From positions 61,153,984 through 61,217,983 of the forward strand of contig NC_092803.1 in assembly GCF_040954645.1 (NCBI RefSeq): a stretch of 64,000 nt of DNA. The letters are read 5' to 3'. Shown in pieces: positions 43,451 to 54,868 of this stretch; positions within the stretch are counted from its first letter, which is position 1, and each line of letters begins with the position of its first letter. Position numbers and translations under genes: made by a program. The DNA is from Diabrotica undecimpunctata. Taxonomy: Eukaryota; Arthropoda; Insecta; Coleoptera; Chrysomelidae. The notes beneath the pieces were generated by a model. It did no database searches and had not been told where the DNA came from. It saw only the letters and a program-made list of their open reading frames with translations.

Positions 43451-44009
43451 AAAGCTTTACAATAATACAAAATACATTTGACATTAACTGACAATATTAT
43501 TGTTTTGATGTCATTTTTCCATAGCTACCTCTGGATTTAACGTAATTCTGAAAAAATCAACGTATGTTAACATAAGTGAGTGCATAGCCAGGGTGTAGTG
43601 ATTTTTTTTATTGTTAAAAATAAATAAAAAACCATAAAGGTCGATTTATACATATCCATGCCGTGTTTGTTCCATGTTATGACAGTGCCCGGTAAAAAAA
43701 AATAATGATGTACCCTTATGAATATATTTTTACATTGACGTTTTCCAAACGATATTTTTGTTTTCGGCACTGGCGATGCACGGAAATGACACGGACCGCA
43801 CGGACTTGTATAAACATGATTTTATTACTTTGTGAATGCGAGTGCTGGTAAACAGATAAGCAGGAGATATTGTGTGGTTGGTATGTTACGTTTTTTTATA
43901 TGTATTATTTATATATTTACATATTTTATTTCTTATTTCTAATTACATATGTTTATTAGTTGTAGTGTAACATTCCTTACTAAATTCAATTATCGCACTA
44001 GTATTATTA

Positions 44010-44657
44010 TGGACGATGAAAAACTTATCGAATTGTCCGAAAATACCCGGTAAATTATGATACCTCAAATTCAAAATATCTAGATACTAAATAAAAATTG
44101 GAAATCTGTTAAAAAAACCAACTAGGGAGATTTTAGAAACAAGCACGCCAACTGAAGCAGAAAAACAACCGCGTCATATAAAAAAACGCCGTCAGGTCGA
44201 ACCAAAAGGAAACTCTCTGAACAGGAATCAGCCTCAACTACTTTAATGAAGTATATAATCGCTAGAGAAAATAGTCACAAAACAGAAAATGTACATCAAA
44301 TTGATGCCTGTTTTTTCTGAACTCGCTGCCACTGTCAAGTCATTTTCCCCATATTACCAACATTTGGCAAAAGGTAGGCTATTTCAAGTGGTGCAGGATT
44401 TGGAGGAGCAACAGCTACTTCGACCCATTATCCAAAATAATGTGTACCACGTACAACCTTTGTCATCTCTATCAATCACTAGAACTTCATTAGATAACAC
44501 CCATATGTCATCTATGTTAACACCATCACCGGCTGGAACTTCTTCAGATTCTACCCATACGATTCATCAGTTGCAGATATTTCAAGACAATAACGGTAGT
44601 CCAAACGAATCAACATTTAACTCTAAAGCAAGCAATTATTTTCACAAATTTGAATGA
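44010..44657 (+). pseudogene. MADF-BESS protein gene of the Harbinger element, partly decayed
   Basis: It starts MDDEKLIELSENTR (44010), followed in another frame by LYDTSNSKYLDTK, the MADF signature. The open frame 44289-44657 carries the BESS motif (FFSELAATVKSFSPYYQHLA, then KGRLFQVVQDLE; the family pattern is 'D..F...+A.TV+.F.P.....K..+F..V...E') and a Ser/Thr-rich tail. MADF-BESS proteins help PIF transposases bind DNA and enter the nucleus. The MADF half is frameshifted. Confidence 0.7.
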
Positions 44658-44732
44658 AATTGTAATAAGTAATAATAATTAAGAATAAAATCATAATTTA
44701 AAAATGGGCTTTATTTCCGTACCTAGATACTT

Positions 44733-45050
44733 ACCTTAAACAAACAGCCAAACGTTCTCCGGCCGAGATCGGTATTTTCCAAAATGTAAGTTGCTTCTCA
44801 AGACGATATTTAATTTTATCCAATAAAATAATAAAAGAGTACTGCGACATTCTAAAATATTCGTGAAATTTTGTTTTATTGTCCAATAATTTTCTATATA
44901 TTTAGAATTCTCCTTAGGTTTTTTTTTCCACATCGGATGCACACTTCATCTTCTTTGTTCCACCTTTTCTGCTCTTGCTCTTTGTCAAATAACAATGCCT
45001 ACATCTATCAAAGCCGCTATATTTTCAACTATATTTTACACAGCAATATT
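44733..45050 (-). pseudogene. HARBI1-type transposase N-terminal exon
   Basis: The minus strand reads ALLFDKEQEQKRWNKEDEVC, then, after frame changes, HEYFRMSQYSFIILLDKIKY and FWKIPISAGERLAVCLR, where GTAAGT follows (44732). The 'F.EYFRM....F..LL..I.......+..ISA.ERLAV.LR.LATG' pattern is characteristic. The next exon, which would begin (Y)LATG, is absent here but is exactly what survives at 206-607. Confidence 0.7.
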
Positions 45051-45162
45051 TAAATGTTTTTCTCTATTATTTACCCCGGTACACACCCTGCTACAACGCG
45101 GTTGTATATAAATATAACATTAAAAATACCCGGATTCGGCACTGACACGGAACGGACACTGC

Positions 45163-45165
<3 letters not shown>

Positions 45166-45220
<55 letters not shown>
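45166..45220. repeat. (TA)n microsatellite
   Basis: Pure TA run of about 54 bp. Confidence 0.95.
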
Positions 45221-45222
<2 letters not shown>

Positions 45223-45652
45223 CGACCTTAAGGGTAATGTTTTTAATAAATATTAATAAAAATGCCTTATTAATATGGGAACTTATAAAAAACATGCAGA
45301 GTATAATTTGTTTATGGTAATCGACTTAAACTGCAAATTCCATAGGTGGGCCAACTGATATGTGAAGGGGCTCGTACACTATGTGAATTTTTGATTTTAT
45401 GACCAAGTCTTTGTAAAACTGGGTAGCTGTGTTTACCATCGATATTATATAACGACTACACATGTAAATCACTTAACATATATGAGTGGCCCACTTTTTG
45501 GCATTCTCTTTTAATTAAAAGAACTTTTCTCTTCTAAGAGAACCTTACACTTACGGATATGGACTGATGCTGTTTTGTAAATACAAATCGAAACGTTTCT
45601 GCTAATATATGGAGTAGTTAACATCTAGCTTGTTTCTTTTCTCCTCTTATCT

Positions 45653-45654
<2 letters not shown>
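45221..45654. other. Cap-G intron 2, no element recognised
   Basis: No coding pattern or paired ends seen. Confidence 0.35.
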
Positions 45655-45746
<92 letters not shown>

Positions 45747-45820
45747 CACAAGAAAAAGATTAATGCGAGTTAATAGTAAAATAAAGGTAAAAGATATCGG
45801 CATAGCTCGCAACAAGGGAA

Positions 45821-45895
<75 letters not shown>

Positions 45896-46128
45896 AAATA
45901 TGTGTATAAGATGGCAGGCAACCGTATATACGTATTTCTGACTATTGGTCGTCTTCAGTATCTTGTAGTGATACTTTCCCTAAGTTAATATGCTCCTTTT
46001 GTAACTTGGCTGCACCGTACTGAAGACGACCAATAGTCAGAAATACGTATATACGGTTGACTTCCATCTTAAACACATAATATATTTTTGTCCTTGTTGC
46101 GAGCTATGCCGATATCTTTTACCTTTAT

Positions 46129-46194
<66 letters not shown>

Positions 46195-46195
46195 G
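45655..46195. repeat. Nested palindrome with three (TA)n tracts
   Basis: The order is (TA)n 45656-45745, arm A 45780-45817, (TA)n 45824-45891, arm B 45920-45960, 57-base loop, arm B' 46018-46058, arm A' 46092-46129, (TA)n 46132-46192. Arms A and A' (GGTAAAAGATATCGGCATAG and onward, 38 bp) and arms B and B' (ACCGTATATACGTATTTCTG and onward, 41 bp) are perfect inverted repeats. A diverged copy of the loop and arm B' sequence occurs at 46235-46345. Confidence 0.9.
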
Positions 46196-46432
46196 TATAT
46201 CGTATATTTAGCTACATCGATGGGAGGCATTCTGAAATATGTATTTCTGACTATTTGGTGGTCATCTATATGGTGGATCCAAATTATAAAAGGAGCATGT
46301 CAACTTGGGGAAAGGATCACTACAGGAGCAATACGACCCATTCGTGGCAATAGGTTTGGTTGCACCGACCTGGTTTATTTAGGTGCGACGTGATCCGACC
46401 GGGATGAACAGCGTAATAGAAGGGGACAACGT

Positions 46433-46789
46433 TGTGTTACATAATTGCGGCTCTGGCGTAGAGTAATTCCAGAAGCCGAATTCCACCTTTATCGGTAATC
46501 TCCTGGAATTTCGTATTATCGCATGGATTTGGTCGCCTTCCCTCTGCTAGCTATTCTAGTTATTTGAAAATCGGTGGTTCTCATTATATAGTCGAAAGAG
46601 GCCTTTGAAGATTGGTATTTGCGAATTGTTTTGTAAGCGACATCAGTGTGAAATGTAGGCGATAATTATTAATGTAATTAGAATTTGTGTTAATTGTAAT
46701 TAAGTGTGTTTTTGGAGTTAAATAAAATTAGTTAAACTACGTTTGCTTCACTTAATCTCTGAGAACCCACAGAAAAACGTAACAATATA
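46433..46789 (+). repeat. LTR (probably 3' LTR) of a Gypsy-like element
   Basis: It begins TGTTACATAATTGCGG and ends AACGTAACA, so the termini TGTTAC...GTAACA are inverted as in LTRs. AGAAGGGGACAAC just upstream looks like a polypurine tract. The length of 357 bp is usual for a small Gypsy LTR. The 5-bp flanks do not match, so this is probably the end of a truncated element and not a clean solo LTR. It ends 53 bp before Cap-G exon 3. Confidence 0.6.
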
Positions 46790-46842
46790 TATTGTTGTTG
46801 AGCTTTTAAAGTATTTTATAACTATTATATTATATATTTCAG

Positions 46843-46980
46843 GCTTCTAAAGTAAGTCAAGATATTATTAGAATTAGATCCTGTCAAATCATTAATATAA
46901 TTTTGGATAACCTTGTGGGAGTGGACATTAGTATATCATTATGCGAACATTTAGAAGAATATTTATTACAGCGTTTGAGG
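46843..46980 (+). CDS. Cap-G: Cap-G exon 3
   Basis: Acceptor TATATATTTCAG ends at 46842 and donor GTAAGT begins at 46981. The 46 codons read ASKVSQDIIRIRSCQIINII, LDNLVGVDISISLCEHLEEY and LLQRLR. The block 'R.R.C.+I...L......I.......+...LL.RL+D' is one of the best conserved in NCAPG and fixes the identity of the gene together with exons 4 and 5. Confidence 0.92.
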
Positions 46981-46984
46981 GTAA

Positions 46985-48334
46985 GTGTAAAGTTCTTTAT
47001 GGTATTAAAACTGTCCTAAGGCAAAAGGTGTTTGCATCTTGTTTAATTTGTACCGTCGTACGTTTAAATATTTCACTACTTTCTTCAGATCCAATGTATA
47101 TTTCGCCAGTAAGTACCAAGCTGTTCTTTGTTCTTTCTTAGCTTTTTTAGAAGACACTACGTTTTGAATTGATTTTTATTATACTATTAGTATATAATAC
47201 ATTGTAGTGTTAATCCCTACAAATTCCTTCAATTTTTTTATTTGTCTTTTTAAGATTTTTAATCTTAAGATCTTATCCTTTGAGTGGATAAGCTTACCAG
47301 GTGAATAACAAGGTTTTCGTACTTTAAGATCGTGTACAGGGTGTCCCAAATTGGTATTTTTTACAAGGTATACAAAAAACTAGAGAAGATAGAAAAAAAG
47401 TAGTTAAGATGTCATGACTTCCTTTTTCGTTTACGTAACGATTACCTAATCAAATCATCAATCGCTCCCCAATTTAGCGAGATACAGGGCGATTATTGAA
47501 AAATGTCGAAAACGACAGGGTTAAATATCTTGTTTATTAATCCTTAACTGGAGGGACCCTATTTTAATACACACAGAGAGATATGCCGTCTGACAGACTG
47601 CAATGTAGGAGAGGGGATAAGAACTAAACTTACGAACTTTTTTAATATATTTAATAAAGTTCGTTCGCCTAACAGAAAAGTAGAATATAAACACTAGGAA
47701 CGCGTGATCAATTCATTGACAATTTCTAGAGATGCTGAAGAGGCATCTACTTGTTACAAAATCACTTATACTGTAACTGATTATATACAAAAGCGTATCA
47801 AAAGTAATAAGTAGAAACTCACAAGTAACGACAATCTACACCTCTAAACAAAGACGCTTAATTTGGAGTTTTAACAGATATGGATTCAGTAATCCTTACG
47901 AATCACATTTATGTCTGTTGAATTTAATTATATAAATATAATTTTTATTTTTAATACCTATATGTATGTGTGTGTTGGTATATTTTAGTGTTGCTTTATA
48001 ATTATAGTATTATTTAAATAAACTTAGAACTCTGAAATTTTTTAAGGTGTTTGCTGTGTTCTATCAACTTAAGTAAGTAAATTTAATATTATTTTGACTC
48101 TATTATAATAATTATTATTATTATGATGATAAAAGGATTGCAAGTGTGAGTCCATAATTGAACAGATTAAAAAGGTCAATACTCACAATCTAATATTTAC
48201 TTTCAAAGTGTTACAGAAGCGATCGGTTTCGAGGCTTACAATATTTGCCTCATCCGCAGGCCCAGCAAAGAGGAGTCTCAAATCCTCTGAGTAGTTGATT
48301 CGGACGGTGACTTTTCTGAACAAAATCAAGTTTA
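46985..48334. other. Cap-G intron 3, no element recognised
   Basis: CAGGGTGTCCCAAATTGGTA at 47337 resembles the end of an IS630-type element. Otherwise nothing supported. Confidence 0.3.
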
Positions 48335-48960
48335 CACATTCTGTTTATAGACTTTAAGCAGGCATACGACTCAATCGATAGAGAAAAACTGTACGAAGCG
48401 ACGGATCTGTTCAAAATACCTACCAAACTTAACAAAGTTAGTGGAAATGACCTTAAAAGAAATATTAAATAAAGTGATGCTGGAATGAAGGTTATCAGAG
48501 ACTTTCACGGTAAGGAAGGGATTAAGACAAGGAAATCCACTGTCCACAACTTTATTTAATCTTTTCCTAGAAGCTATCCTACGACAAAGTGGTGTAGAGA
48601 CAGATGGTATGATATACTACAAGAGACACAAGTTATCGATTTTGCAGACGATATTGAATTAATTACGAAATCAAAATCAAAACTCATAAACATATTCAAA
48701 AAAATGGAAACAATATTGAAAAAGTTCGGACTATGTATAATACTTTGAGAGCAAAGAAAATAGTGCCCGAAGATAACCTAAGAATAAGTAGCGGAAGTAG
48801 AGAATATTGTTTTGAAAAAATGGATCAATTCGAATACCTTGGAGTGACGATTACAAATAGAGCCGAAGAAGGTACTGAAATAGAAAAAATGATCACTAAA
48901 GGAAGTAAAGTTATAGGAGCACTAAACAGAATGATCAAATCTAAATCAATATCCAGGAAT
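48335..48960 (+). pseudogene. LINE reverse transcriptase fragment
   Basis: Frames read DFKQAYDSIDREKLYEA (motif A), VRKGLRQGNPLSTTLFNLFL (motif B) and IDFADDIELITKSKSKLINI (motif C, FADD), then the 48733-48960 part with FEYLGVTITNRAEEGTEIEK and ALNRMIKSKSISRNT. All three RT motifs survive but are spread over three frames. It stops abruptly at 48960, where Penelope sequence of opposite orientation follows. Confidence 0.8.
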
Positions 48961-49095
48961 ACGAATTGTGCAACCTTCGGTTATTTCTACAACCACTACA
49001 GCTATTTCGGCAGAGTACCTTTCTCAAGTGATCTATTTTTGGTATGCGTTCAAACTTTACAGTCTTTGATAAAGATATTCCCGAGATGTTACTGC

Positions 49096-49560
49096 TTAGC
49101 TTGTAAGCTGAAACTGACGCCGCGTTGTACTGCGGAGGCCATATTTATATTTTCTACTCGCCTTCCCTCCACTGGTTTCGGCGTGAGGGGGCGTGTCGTC
49201 GTTTGTAGTAGCTTTTCTTTCTTCGTGTTTTGCAGGAAGGGTTTTTGTGGATTTTAATATTGGTATCCATGTTTTGTTGATTTTTAGTCCTTCTATCCGA
49301 TTAAAATTATTTGGGTGCTTATATATCTCCAACGCTTCCCGATACAACTGTGGGTAGCACTGTGATGTTTTATCCAGCATCTGCGTTTCTTCAAACAGTA
49401 TCCGATGTTCTCCGCTTCTCAAAGCGTGTTCGGCAACGGCAGATTTTTCGATATGTTCTAAACGACAATGGCTTTTATGTTCGTTTATCCTTGTGTTTGT
49501 GTGTCTTTTCGTGGTTCCCACATATACTCATACTACATGGACTCACACAAGCAACACATT
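49096..49560 (-). pseudogene. Penelope-like GIY-YIG domain fragment
   Basis: The minus strand has VYVGTTKRHTNTRINEHKSH, then HIEKSAVAEHALRSGEHRIL and LYREALEIYKHPNNFNRIEG. This is the endonuclease end of a Penelope-like element of a different lineage from the 30-41 kb copies, typically preceded by an RT such as the fragment at 58090-58800. The frame 49096-49521 is open for 141 codons, but the catalytic GIY start lies just upstream in broken sequence. Confidence 0.75.
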
Positions 49561-49639
49561 CACTATTGATTTATTTTTAATTGAAATGGCTGTTTGATTC
49601 TCTTTGTAACAGGACTTTGTAAAAGCAGACAAAGGTAAC

Positions 49640-49905
49640 ACTACTATTCATCATCATCCAGCCTTCTGCATCAATAGTTCTGTCTGTCTGCTTGTTGCAG
49701 CCAATTCCCAGCGATTAACTTGACGTCGGTGTCATCTGTCCATCGTGCAGGTAGTCTACCCCTGCTTCTTCTATCTTCTCTTGGTCTCCACACTGTAATT
49801 TTTTGGGTCCACCGCTCGTTATTCATTCTTTCTACATGGCCCGCCCAAATCCACTTCAGCCATGCTATACGCTCTATGACGTCTGTGACGCCTGTCACAG
49901 ATGTC
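49640..49905 (-). pseudogene. LINE 3' end (RT C-terminal arm)
   Basis: The minus frame 49671-49898 reads IERIAWLKWIWAGHVERMNN, WRPREDRRSRGRLPARWTDD and GNWLQQADRQNY, the 'W.GH+.R......T......PRG.R..GRP..RW.DD' tail of endonuclease-RT LINEs. It ends in a (GAT)n-like tail near 49650. Confidence 0.75.
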
Positions 49906-49934
49906 AGAGCGATATTTGTGAAGATTAGATAGAT

Positions 49935-50095
49935 AGAGCTGTGAAATACGAAGAAGGACAGGCGTCAACACTAGGAAATAACCTACACTAGTAGGAATAA
50001 ATCTACCCATACTATGACGACTCATCATCCCATCCTACACAACATAAATTGGCAGTCTACCATAGAATGTTACATAGATTAATGGAAATTCTCAT
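49935..50095 (+). mobile_element. Short Penelope-like fragment
   Basis: ACTCATCATCCCATCCTACA then ACATAAATTGGCAG... repeats the sequence at 50705-50790 and, inverted, at 37550-37640, all in Penelope-like copies. Confidence 0.6.
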
Positions 50096-50290
50096 GTCAA
50101 AAATACGCAATCCCTCAACTAATCATCCAGGGAAAGATTGAAGGCAAGAGAGGAGTAGGTCGCAAACAAATGTCATGGCTACGGAATATAAAGAACTGGA
50201 CAGGCGTAAATAACACTGACGATCTTTTGCATGCCGCAAAAAACAGACGTCTGGCCTTAAAATAATTCGCCAACGCACTATAGGTGCACG
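50096..50290 (+). pseudogene. LINE 3' end fragment
   Basis: Reads GKIEGKRGVGRKQMSWLRNI, then WTGVNNTDDLLHAAKNRRLA, the 'G+.RRG.GR....L..+..W......L...A.NR' end shared with the LINE at 52166-57301. It is fused to Penelope sequence on both sides. Confidence 0.65.
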
Positions 50291-50374
50291 GCACTATAAA
50301 AAGAAAACATCTGAAATTTTACATCTTCTTAAAATTTGCATAAACCAAGACTACTTTGAATTTTATAATTAAAT

Positions 50375-51190
50375 ATTTACAAATAACAGTGCAGGATTTA
50401 TAATGGGTAATCCTCTAAGCCCATTGCTATCAGATATTTTTATGGATCATCTAGAAACAAAGATTTCAAACAGCTTTCATATTGGTGTAGTTAAGTAAAC
50501 GATGTACTGGTATGTTTTACAGGAACTAACAGGCAACTTGACTAATCCTGATCGTATATTAATTCACTCCCATAGTCATATTGAATTTCACAATGGCAAT
50601 AGGACAGAATCAATCCATCAATTTTCTAAATTTAAAAATTATCAGGCTTAAAAACAAACATTAGTTCTCCGTATTTCATAAACCTACCCATACTGACACG
50701 ACTGTACACAATTCATCATCCCATCCTACACAACTTAAATTGGCAGCCTATCATAGCATGTTACATAGATTAATAGAAATTCCCATGTCAAAAAACAACT
50801 TCGAGACATAATTGAATGTCATTAAGCAAATAGCAGTAAACAATGGGTACAACGAATAAAAAATAAATAAAATGGTTAATTAAAAACTACATAAGAAACC
50901 CTGAATTTAGTATTTTGACCACCAGTCCCTATACAGTCAAGAGTAAGAGTAAGACCAACAAGAGCCAAAAGAAAAAACATGTACGAACATCATCTTCTAG
51001 ACCATAATCTTTCTTTTAATGACGAATTTCAAATTCTTCACATTCAAAATAAGGGCCTAAAGCTCTATATCTATTAGAATCTATGGAAATTAACAAATTA
51101 AAAAATACCGACATAATTCTGAATGACCAACGCACACCAAAAATAGATCACTTGAGAAAGACACGTTGTCCGAAACTGCTATAGTGATAA
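50375..51190 (+). mobile_element. Penelope-like retroelement fragment in Cap-G intron 3
   Basis: Same family as 30372-31853 and 37140-41250. It includes GNPLSPLLSDIFMDHLETKI (50403 on), YVLQELTGNLTNPDRILIHS-type sequence, and further downstream parts (50690-51060) shared with 37200-37640. A terminal stretch GAGAAAGACACGTTGTCCGA lies at 51155. It ends about 245 bp before Cap-G exon 4. Confidence 0.75.
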
Positions 51191-51436
51191 TAATTTAAAA
51201 TGAATTTTGAGGAATTGTTGAAAACAAAAGTTTTCGTTGTTTTATTGTTAGATAAAATGAGTTTCCATCAAGTCGCCGCTTTTTATCTTGTTTTCAGATT
51301 TTCTTTGTTAAGATTCATAATTATTCATAAGTTAAAAAAAAAGAGAAAACGTGATTGTCGCAAAGTAATATTCATTTTTTTTAAATAATTTTATCGTTTT
51401 AACATTTATTTTTTCATATGGTCACATCTATTTTAG

Positions 51437-51562
51437 GATCCCAAAAACGTCGTAAGACAACAGGCCATCATAGCTTTGTATCGACTACAAGAACCTGCTA
51501 ATCCCGAAGATGAAATCTTGCCTGAGCTCATACGTTTAATGAATTCAGATACTTTTCCAAAG
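51437..51562 (+). CDS. Cap-G: Cap-G exon 4
   Basis: Acceptor CTATTTTAG ends at 51436 and donor GTAAAAAG starts at 51563. The 42 codons read DPKNVVRQQAIIALYRLQEP, then ANPEDEILPELIRLMNSDTF and PK. This is the HEAT repeat known in human NCAPG as D+.PNVR.QA..AL.RLQ.P, a signature motif of the subunit. Confidence 0.93.
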
Positions 51563-52155
51563 GTAAAAAGCAATTAAAATAATTATCGTTTATTCTGTTG
51601 CCATATAGTATATTTTAAAGTTCTTGATATGTACTGGTAGCACTACACAAACTATTTTCAAATTTTAATCATCTAATATCATTCGTTTAGTTAAAACAAA
51701 AAGGTCGAAAATTTTTTCGCAGATATCTGAAGCTTTTAAGACATATGTGGGGGTTACTAGATGACGAATAGATGAAAAAGGATTCGTATTTTTACCTTGT
51801 GTTTTTTTAATCATTAATTTATGGCCACAATTTGATTTTTTGTCTATAAGTTTTTTCCCTTATATTTTACATAAACAATATTTATATCATTTTTTTATAT
51901 TAAGAATATCTTTATTTTCCCGTTTTTTTAATTAAAATTGATAAGTAATTTACGGAGATATTTGCAAAAAAGCAGTTTTTTTGCACGAATTTATAAATTT
52001 TATTATTTTTTTTTATTAACAAAATAAAATGTTATTAATACATTTGAACATCGAGGAATTACCGTCTTTTAAATTTGTACGAAATTTCCCCCCGATCGGT
52101 CAAATAGTTTAAAAGTTATTTTATTTATTTATTCTATTCATGTCTATTCCTATTA
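51563..52155. other. Cap-G intron 4, start; no element recognised
   Basis: Very AT-rich with long T runs. Nothing coding. Confidence 0.35.
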
Positions 52156-52361
52156 ATGTCTAGTAATTAATGGGAATAAGTGAAATGAGGTGGCCAAATA
52201 GTGGTGCTTGTATTGTTGGCAACCATATAGTATACCACTCGGGAAATGATGACGGTCAACATATGTATGGGGTTGGAGTAATCGTATCTCCTCAATTACG
52301 TCAATATGTTACAAATGCTACCTGTTTCTGAAAGATTAATAATAATCTAACGGAATAGTAC

Positions 52362-54129
52362 GACACATAAGGCAGGGAAAACGAAAGGAAATAAACGCAG
52401 TAAGAGATACTTCAAACCAAATACAAATAAGCCCAGAACAAATAGCTAGGGTATGAAAAGAATATTATGAGAAAAAATTTGATACCGAAGTGATAAAGGA
52501 AGACAATATAATCAATGAAGGCGAAGAAAACACAGAGCCAGAGCAAATAAGTAGAGAGGAAGTAATAGAAGGATTATCAAATATAAAAATAGGCAAGGCA
52601 GGTGGAGATGATGAAATTGAACCGGAAATGGTAAAATACATGGGAGAAGAAGGAATAAACTGGCTATGGAAAATATATAAAGAGGCGTGGGAAAAACAAA
52701 CAATCCCTAAAGACTGGCAGAACAATATCATCGTGCCAATATACAAAAAAGGAGAACATGTAAACTGCGACAACTATAGGGCAATATGCCTGTTATCGGT
52801 GTGCTTTAAAATATATACGAAAATAATAGAGAAGAGACTAAGACAAGAAGTAGAAATGGTATTGGGAGACGAACAAATGGCATTTAGACCGGGAAGACAG
52901 ACAAATGACAACATATATATCATTAGAAACCTAATAGAAAGAAGCATAGATACGGGGAAAAAACTAGTATTAGCATTCATAGACCTAAGAGCAGCATTTG
53001 ACACGATAGAAAGACATATTATAGGGAAATGCTTGAGGAAAATTAACGTACCTAATACATTGATAAAAATTATAGAAAGTACTTACAAAGAGGTAAAAGG
53101 AAGGGTACAAATAACAGGGGAAAGATCGGAAGCATTTAATTGGAAGAGAGGTATTAAACAAGGAGATAGTCTCAGCCCTTTGCTATTCATAATAGTAATG
53201 AACGAATTGATAAGAAACACTAGAGTCAGAACTAATCAACTACAGACAATAATAGGTTACCGCAGATTACAACCGGTAACAATAGAATCCTTAATGTATG
53301 CAGACGACATAGTACTAATAGCAGATTCCGAGAATAAAATGCAGAAACTAATGGATATATGGGTAGAACAAATAGAAGAACTTAAAATGGAGATAAACGA
53401 GGAAAAAAGTAAGATAATGATAATCAGCGGCAAAGGAGATAAGGAAGATAATCAAATAAAGATAAAATGTAAAAACTCAGAATTGGAAATAGTAACAACT
53501 TACGAATACCTGGGAAGTATAATAACTAATGATGGAAAAATAGACTGGGAAATAACAAATAGAGCAAAGAAATCAAACAAGTTATATTATGCGTTAGCCC
53601 CAATAATGGGAAAAAGAGAACTTGCACGAGAAACAAGAATAAAAATATATAACACAATAGTGATACCGACTGTGCTCTATGCAAGTGAAAACTGGACAAT
53701 TCTGGAAAAACATAAGAGCAGGATAAATGCAATGGAGATGAGACATCTAAGAAGGATAGTTGGAAAGACAAAATGGGATAGATTAAGCAACGAGACTATT
53801 AGGAGAATGGCAAACCAGGAACCGATAATGAACAAAATAGCAAAGAGACAAATGAACTGGTATGGGCATATGATGAGGATGCAATCCAATAGAATAACAA
53901 GAAAAATTTATGAAGCAAAAACATCGGAAAAAGAAAAAGAGGCAGACCAAGAAAAAAATGGATACAGTAAGTAGTAGAGGCGGGAAAACTTAAACAAAAA
54001 TCACTCGAGGAACTGAAAATAATGGCAGGAAACAGAAAAGAATGGAAGAGGTGGGTAAATGGAAATTAAAATAGCTAGCCCAAATCCGACACCCTATTAG
54101 GGTAAAAGGAAGGGGAGAAAGAAAGAAAG
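52362..54129 (+). mobile_element. Inner LINE, 5'-truncated, inserted in the outer LINE
   Basis: A 13-bp target duplication AACGGAATAGTAC lies at 52349-52361 and 54130-54142. The insert of 1768 bp ends in a (GAAA)n tail, as RTE-type LINEs do, and carries one long open RT frame. Removing it rejoins the outer LINE's endonuclease domain (GVGVIVSPQ before it, the 'YAPTSDKPEEKVE' block after it). Confidence 0.9.
52490..53974 (+). CDS. LINE reverse transcriptase, 494 open codons
   Basis: Residues about 162-172 AFIDLRAAFDT (motif A), 220-232 GIKQGDSLSPLLF (motif B) and 269-276 YADDIVLI (motif C, catalytic YADD intact), then EYLGSIITNDGKIDW and the C-terminal Zn-ribbon-like arm with ENWTILEKHKSRINAMEMRH and MNWYGHMMRM. 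It lacks the endonuclease because of 5' truncation. A frameshift near 53945 in an A/G-rich run moves the last 40 residues (QKSLEELKIMAGNRKEWKRW) to another frame ending at 54069. Reverse transcriptases of this kind copy the element's RNA at a nicked target in the nucleus. Only lightly damaged, so a fairly young copy. Confidence 0.88.
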   Translation: MIKEDNIINEGEENTEPEQISREEVIEGLSNIKIGKAGGDDEIEPEMVKYMGEEGINWLWKIYKEAWEKQTIPKDWQNNIIVPIYKKGEHVNCDNYRAICLLSVCFKIYTKIIEKRLRQEVEMVLGDEQMAFRPGRQTNDNIYIIRNLIERSIDTGKKLVLAFIDLRAAFDTIERHIIGKCLRKINVPNTLIKIIESTYKEVKGRVQITGERSEAFNWKRGIKQGDSLSPLLFIIVMNELIRNTRVRTNQLQTIIGYRRLQPVTIESLMYADDIVLIADSENKMQKLMDIWVEQIEELKMEINEEKSKIMIISGKGDKEDNQIKIKCKNSELEIVTTYEYLGSIITNDGKIDWEITNRAKKSNKLYYALAPIMGKRELARETRIKIYNTIVIPTVLYASENWTILEKHKSRINAMEMRHLRRIVGKTKWDRLSNETIRRMANQEPIMNKIAKRQMNWYGHMMRMQSNRITRKIYEAKTSEKEKEADQEKNGYSK

Positions 54130-54189
54130 AACGGAATAGTACTCCAGTCAAATTAAATGTTTTTCTAAGTGTATGCCCCAACCAGCGAT

Positions 54190-54702
54190 AAACCAGAAGA
54201 AAAGGTAGAGAAATTCTATGAGTTGTTGATAAATTCACTTAAACAAATTTAAAAACAAAAAGATATAACTATTATTATTAGTGACTTGAATGCTAAAATT
54301 GGTAAAAGACAAAGCGGTGAATTAATTGGTGATTTTGGTCTAGGGGAGATAAATGAAAGGAGAGAAAGATTAAAACTATTTGTAGAAGAAGAAGAATTTG
54401 CAATACTAAATACGTTCTTTAAACTACCACCAAGACGTTTGTATACTTGGGTCTCTCCGCAAAATCAACCAGTAAACGTAATAAGGAATCAAATTGATTA
54501 CATAATGGTGATATTCCGTAATGGATGCCTATCAGTTGAAAGTTACCCCGGTGCTGACGTATCGTCAAATCATATTCCTGCTATTGTTAAATTAAGGTTT
54601 AGATTTAAAAATGTTAGAAAAAAGAATAGTAACAAAAAAGGTGATATGAGAAGACTACAGGATAAGGAAACAAAAGAGCACGGATTCTTTCAGAAAAGCT
54701 AA
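54190..54702 (+). pseudogene. Outer LINE endonuclease domain, second half
   Basis: The frame 54286-54702 begins with NAKIGKRQSGELIGDFGLGE (the 'D.NAK+G' AP-endonuclease motif), NTFFKLPPRRLYTWVSPQNQ and NQIDYIMV ('.IDYI.V'), and ends with SSNHIPAIVKLRFRFKN, the catalytic 'SDH..V' position read as SSNH, so the nuclease would be impaired. The first half is at 52170-52340, upstream of the inner LINE. Confidence 0.8.
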
Positions 54703-54868
54703 GTAACATGGAGCAAACATATGATCCAGAAGAATCACTCCAGAATATATGTGAAGCCTTTCACAAGATCAGAGAAGAATATCTAATAGAAAATAAAGAG
54801 AAGAGGAAAAGTTGGATGAATATACTGCAACTCATGGAAGAAAGAAGAAAATCAAAGAATATCAAAAG

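Larger units (their letters stand above)
43760..45165. mobile_element. PIF/Harbinger element remnant in Cap-G intron 2
   Basis: Convergent partner gene (44010-44657, +) and transposase fragment (45050-44733, -), the same pair as at 1-1030. Both edges carry related GC-richer sequence (CGGCACTGGCGATGCACGGA near 43765 and CGGCACTGACACGGAACGGA near 45126), but these are in direct, not inverted, orientation, so the true ends are uncertain. Confidence 0.5.

Noticed and set aside
45054..45320. Open frames made of Ile-Tyr repeats (also near 45618-45815, 46088-46393 and 60661-61047)
   Set aside because: They are translations of (TA)n microsatellites.
46433..46789. A clean solo LTR
   Set aside because: The flanking 5-bp sequences do not match and a polypurine-like tract precedes it, so a truncated element's 3' LTR is the better reading.
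51200..51388. 62-codon frame just upstream of Cap-G exon 4
   Set aside because: It begins in the end of a Penelope copy, runs into Lys-rich low-complexity sequence and has no family resemblance.
52465..53889. Several minus-strand frames opposite the inner LINE
   Set aside because: Antisense shadows of a verified RT frame.
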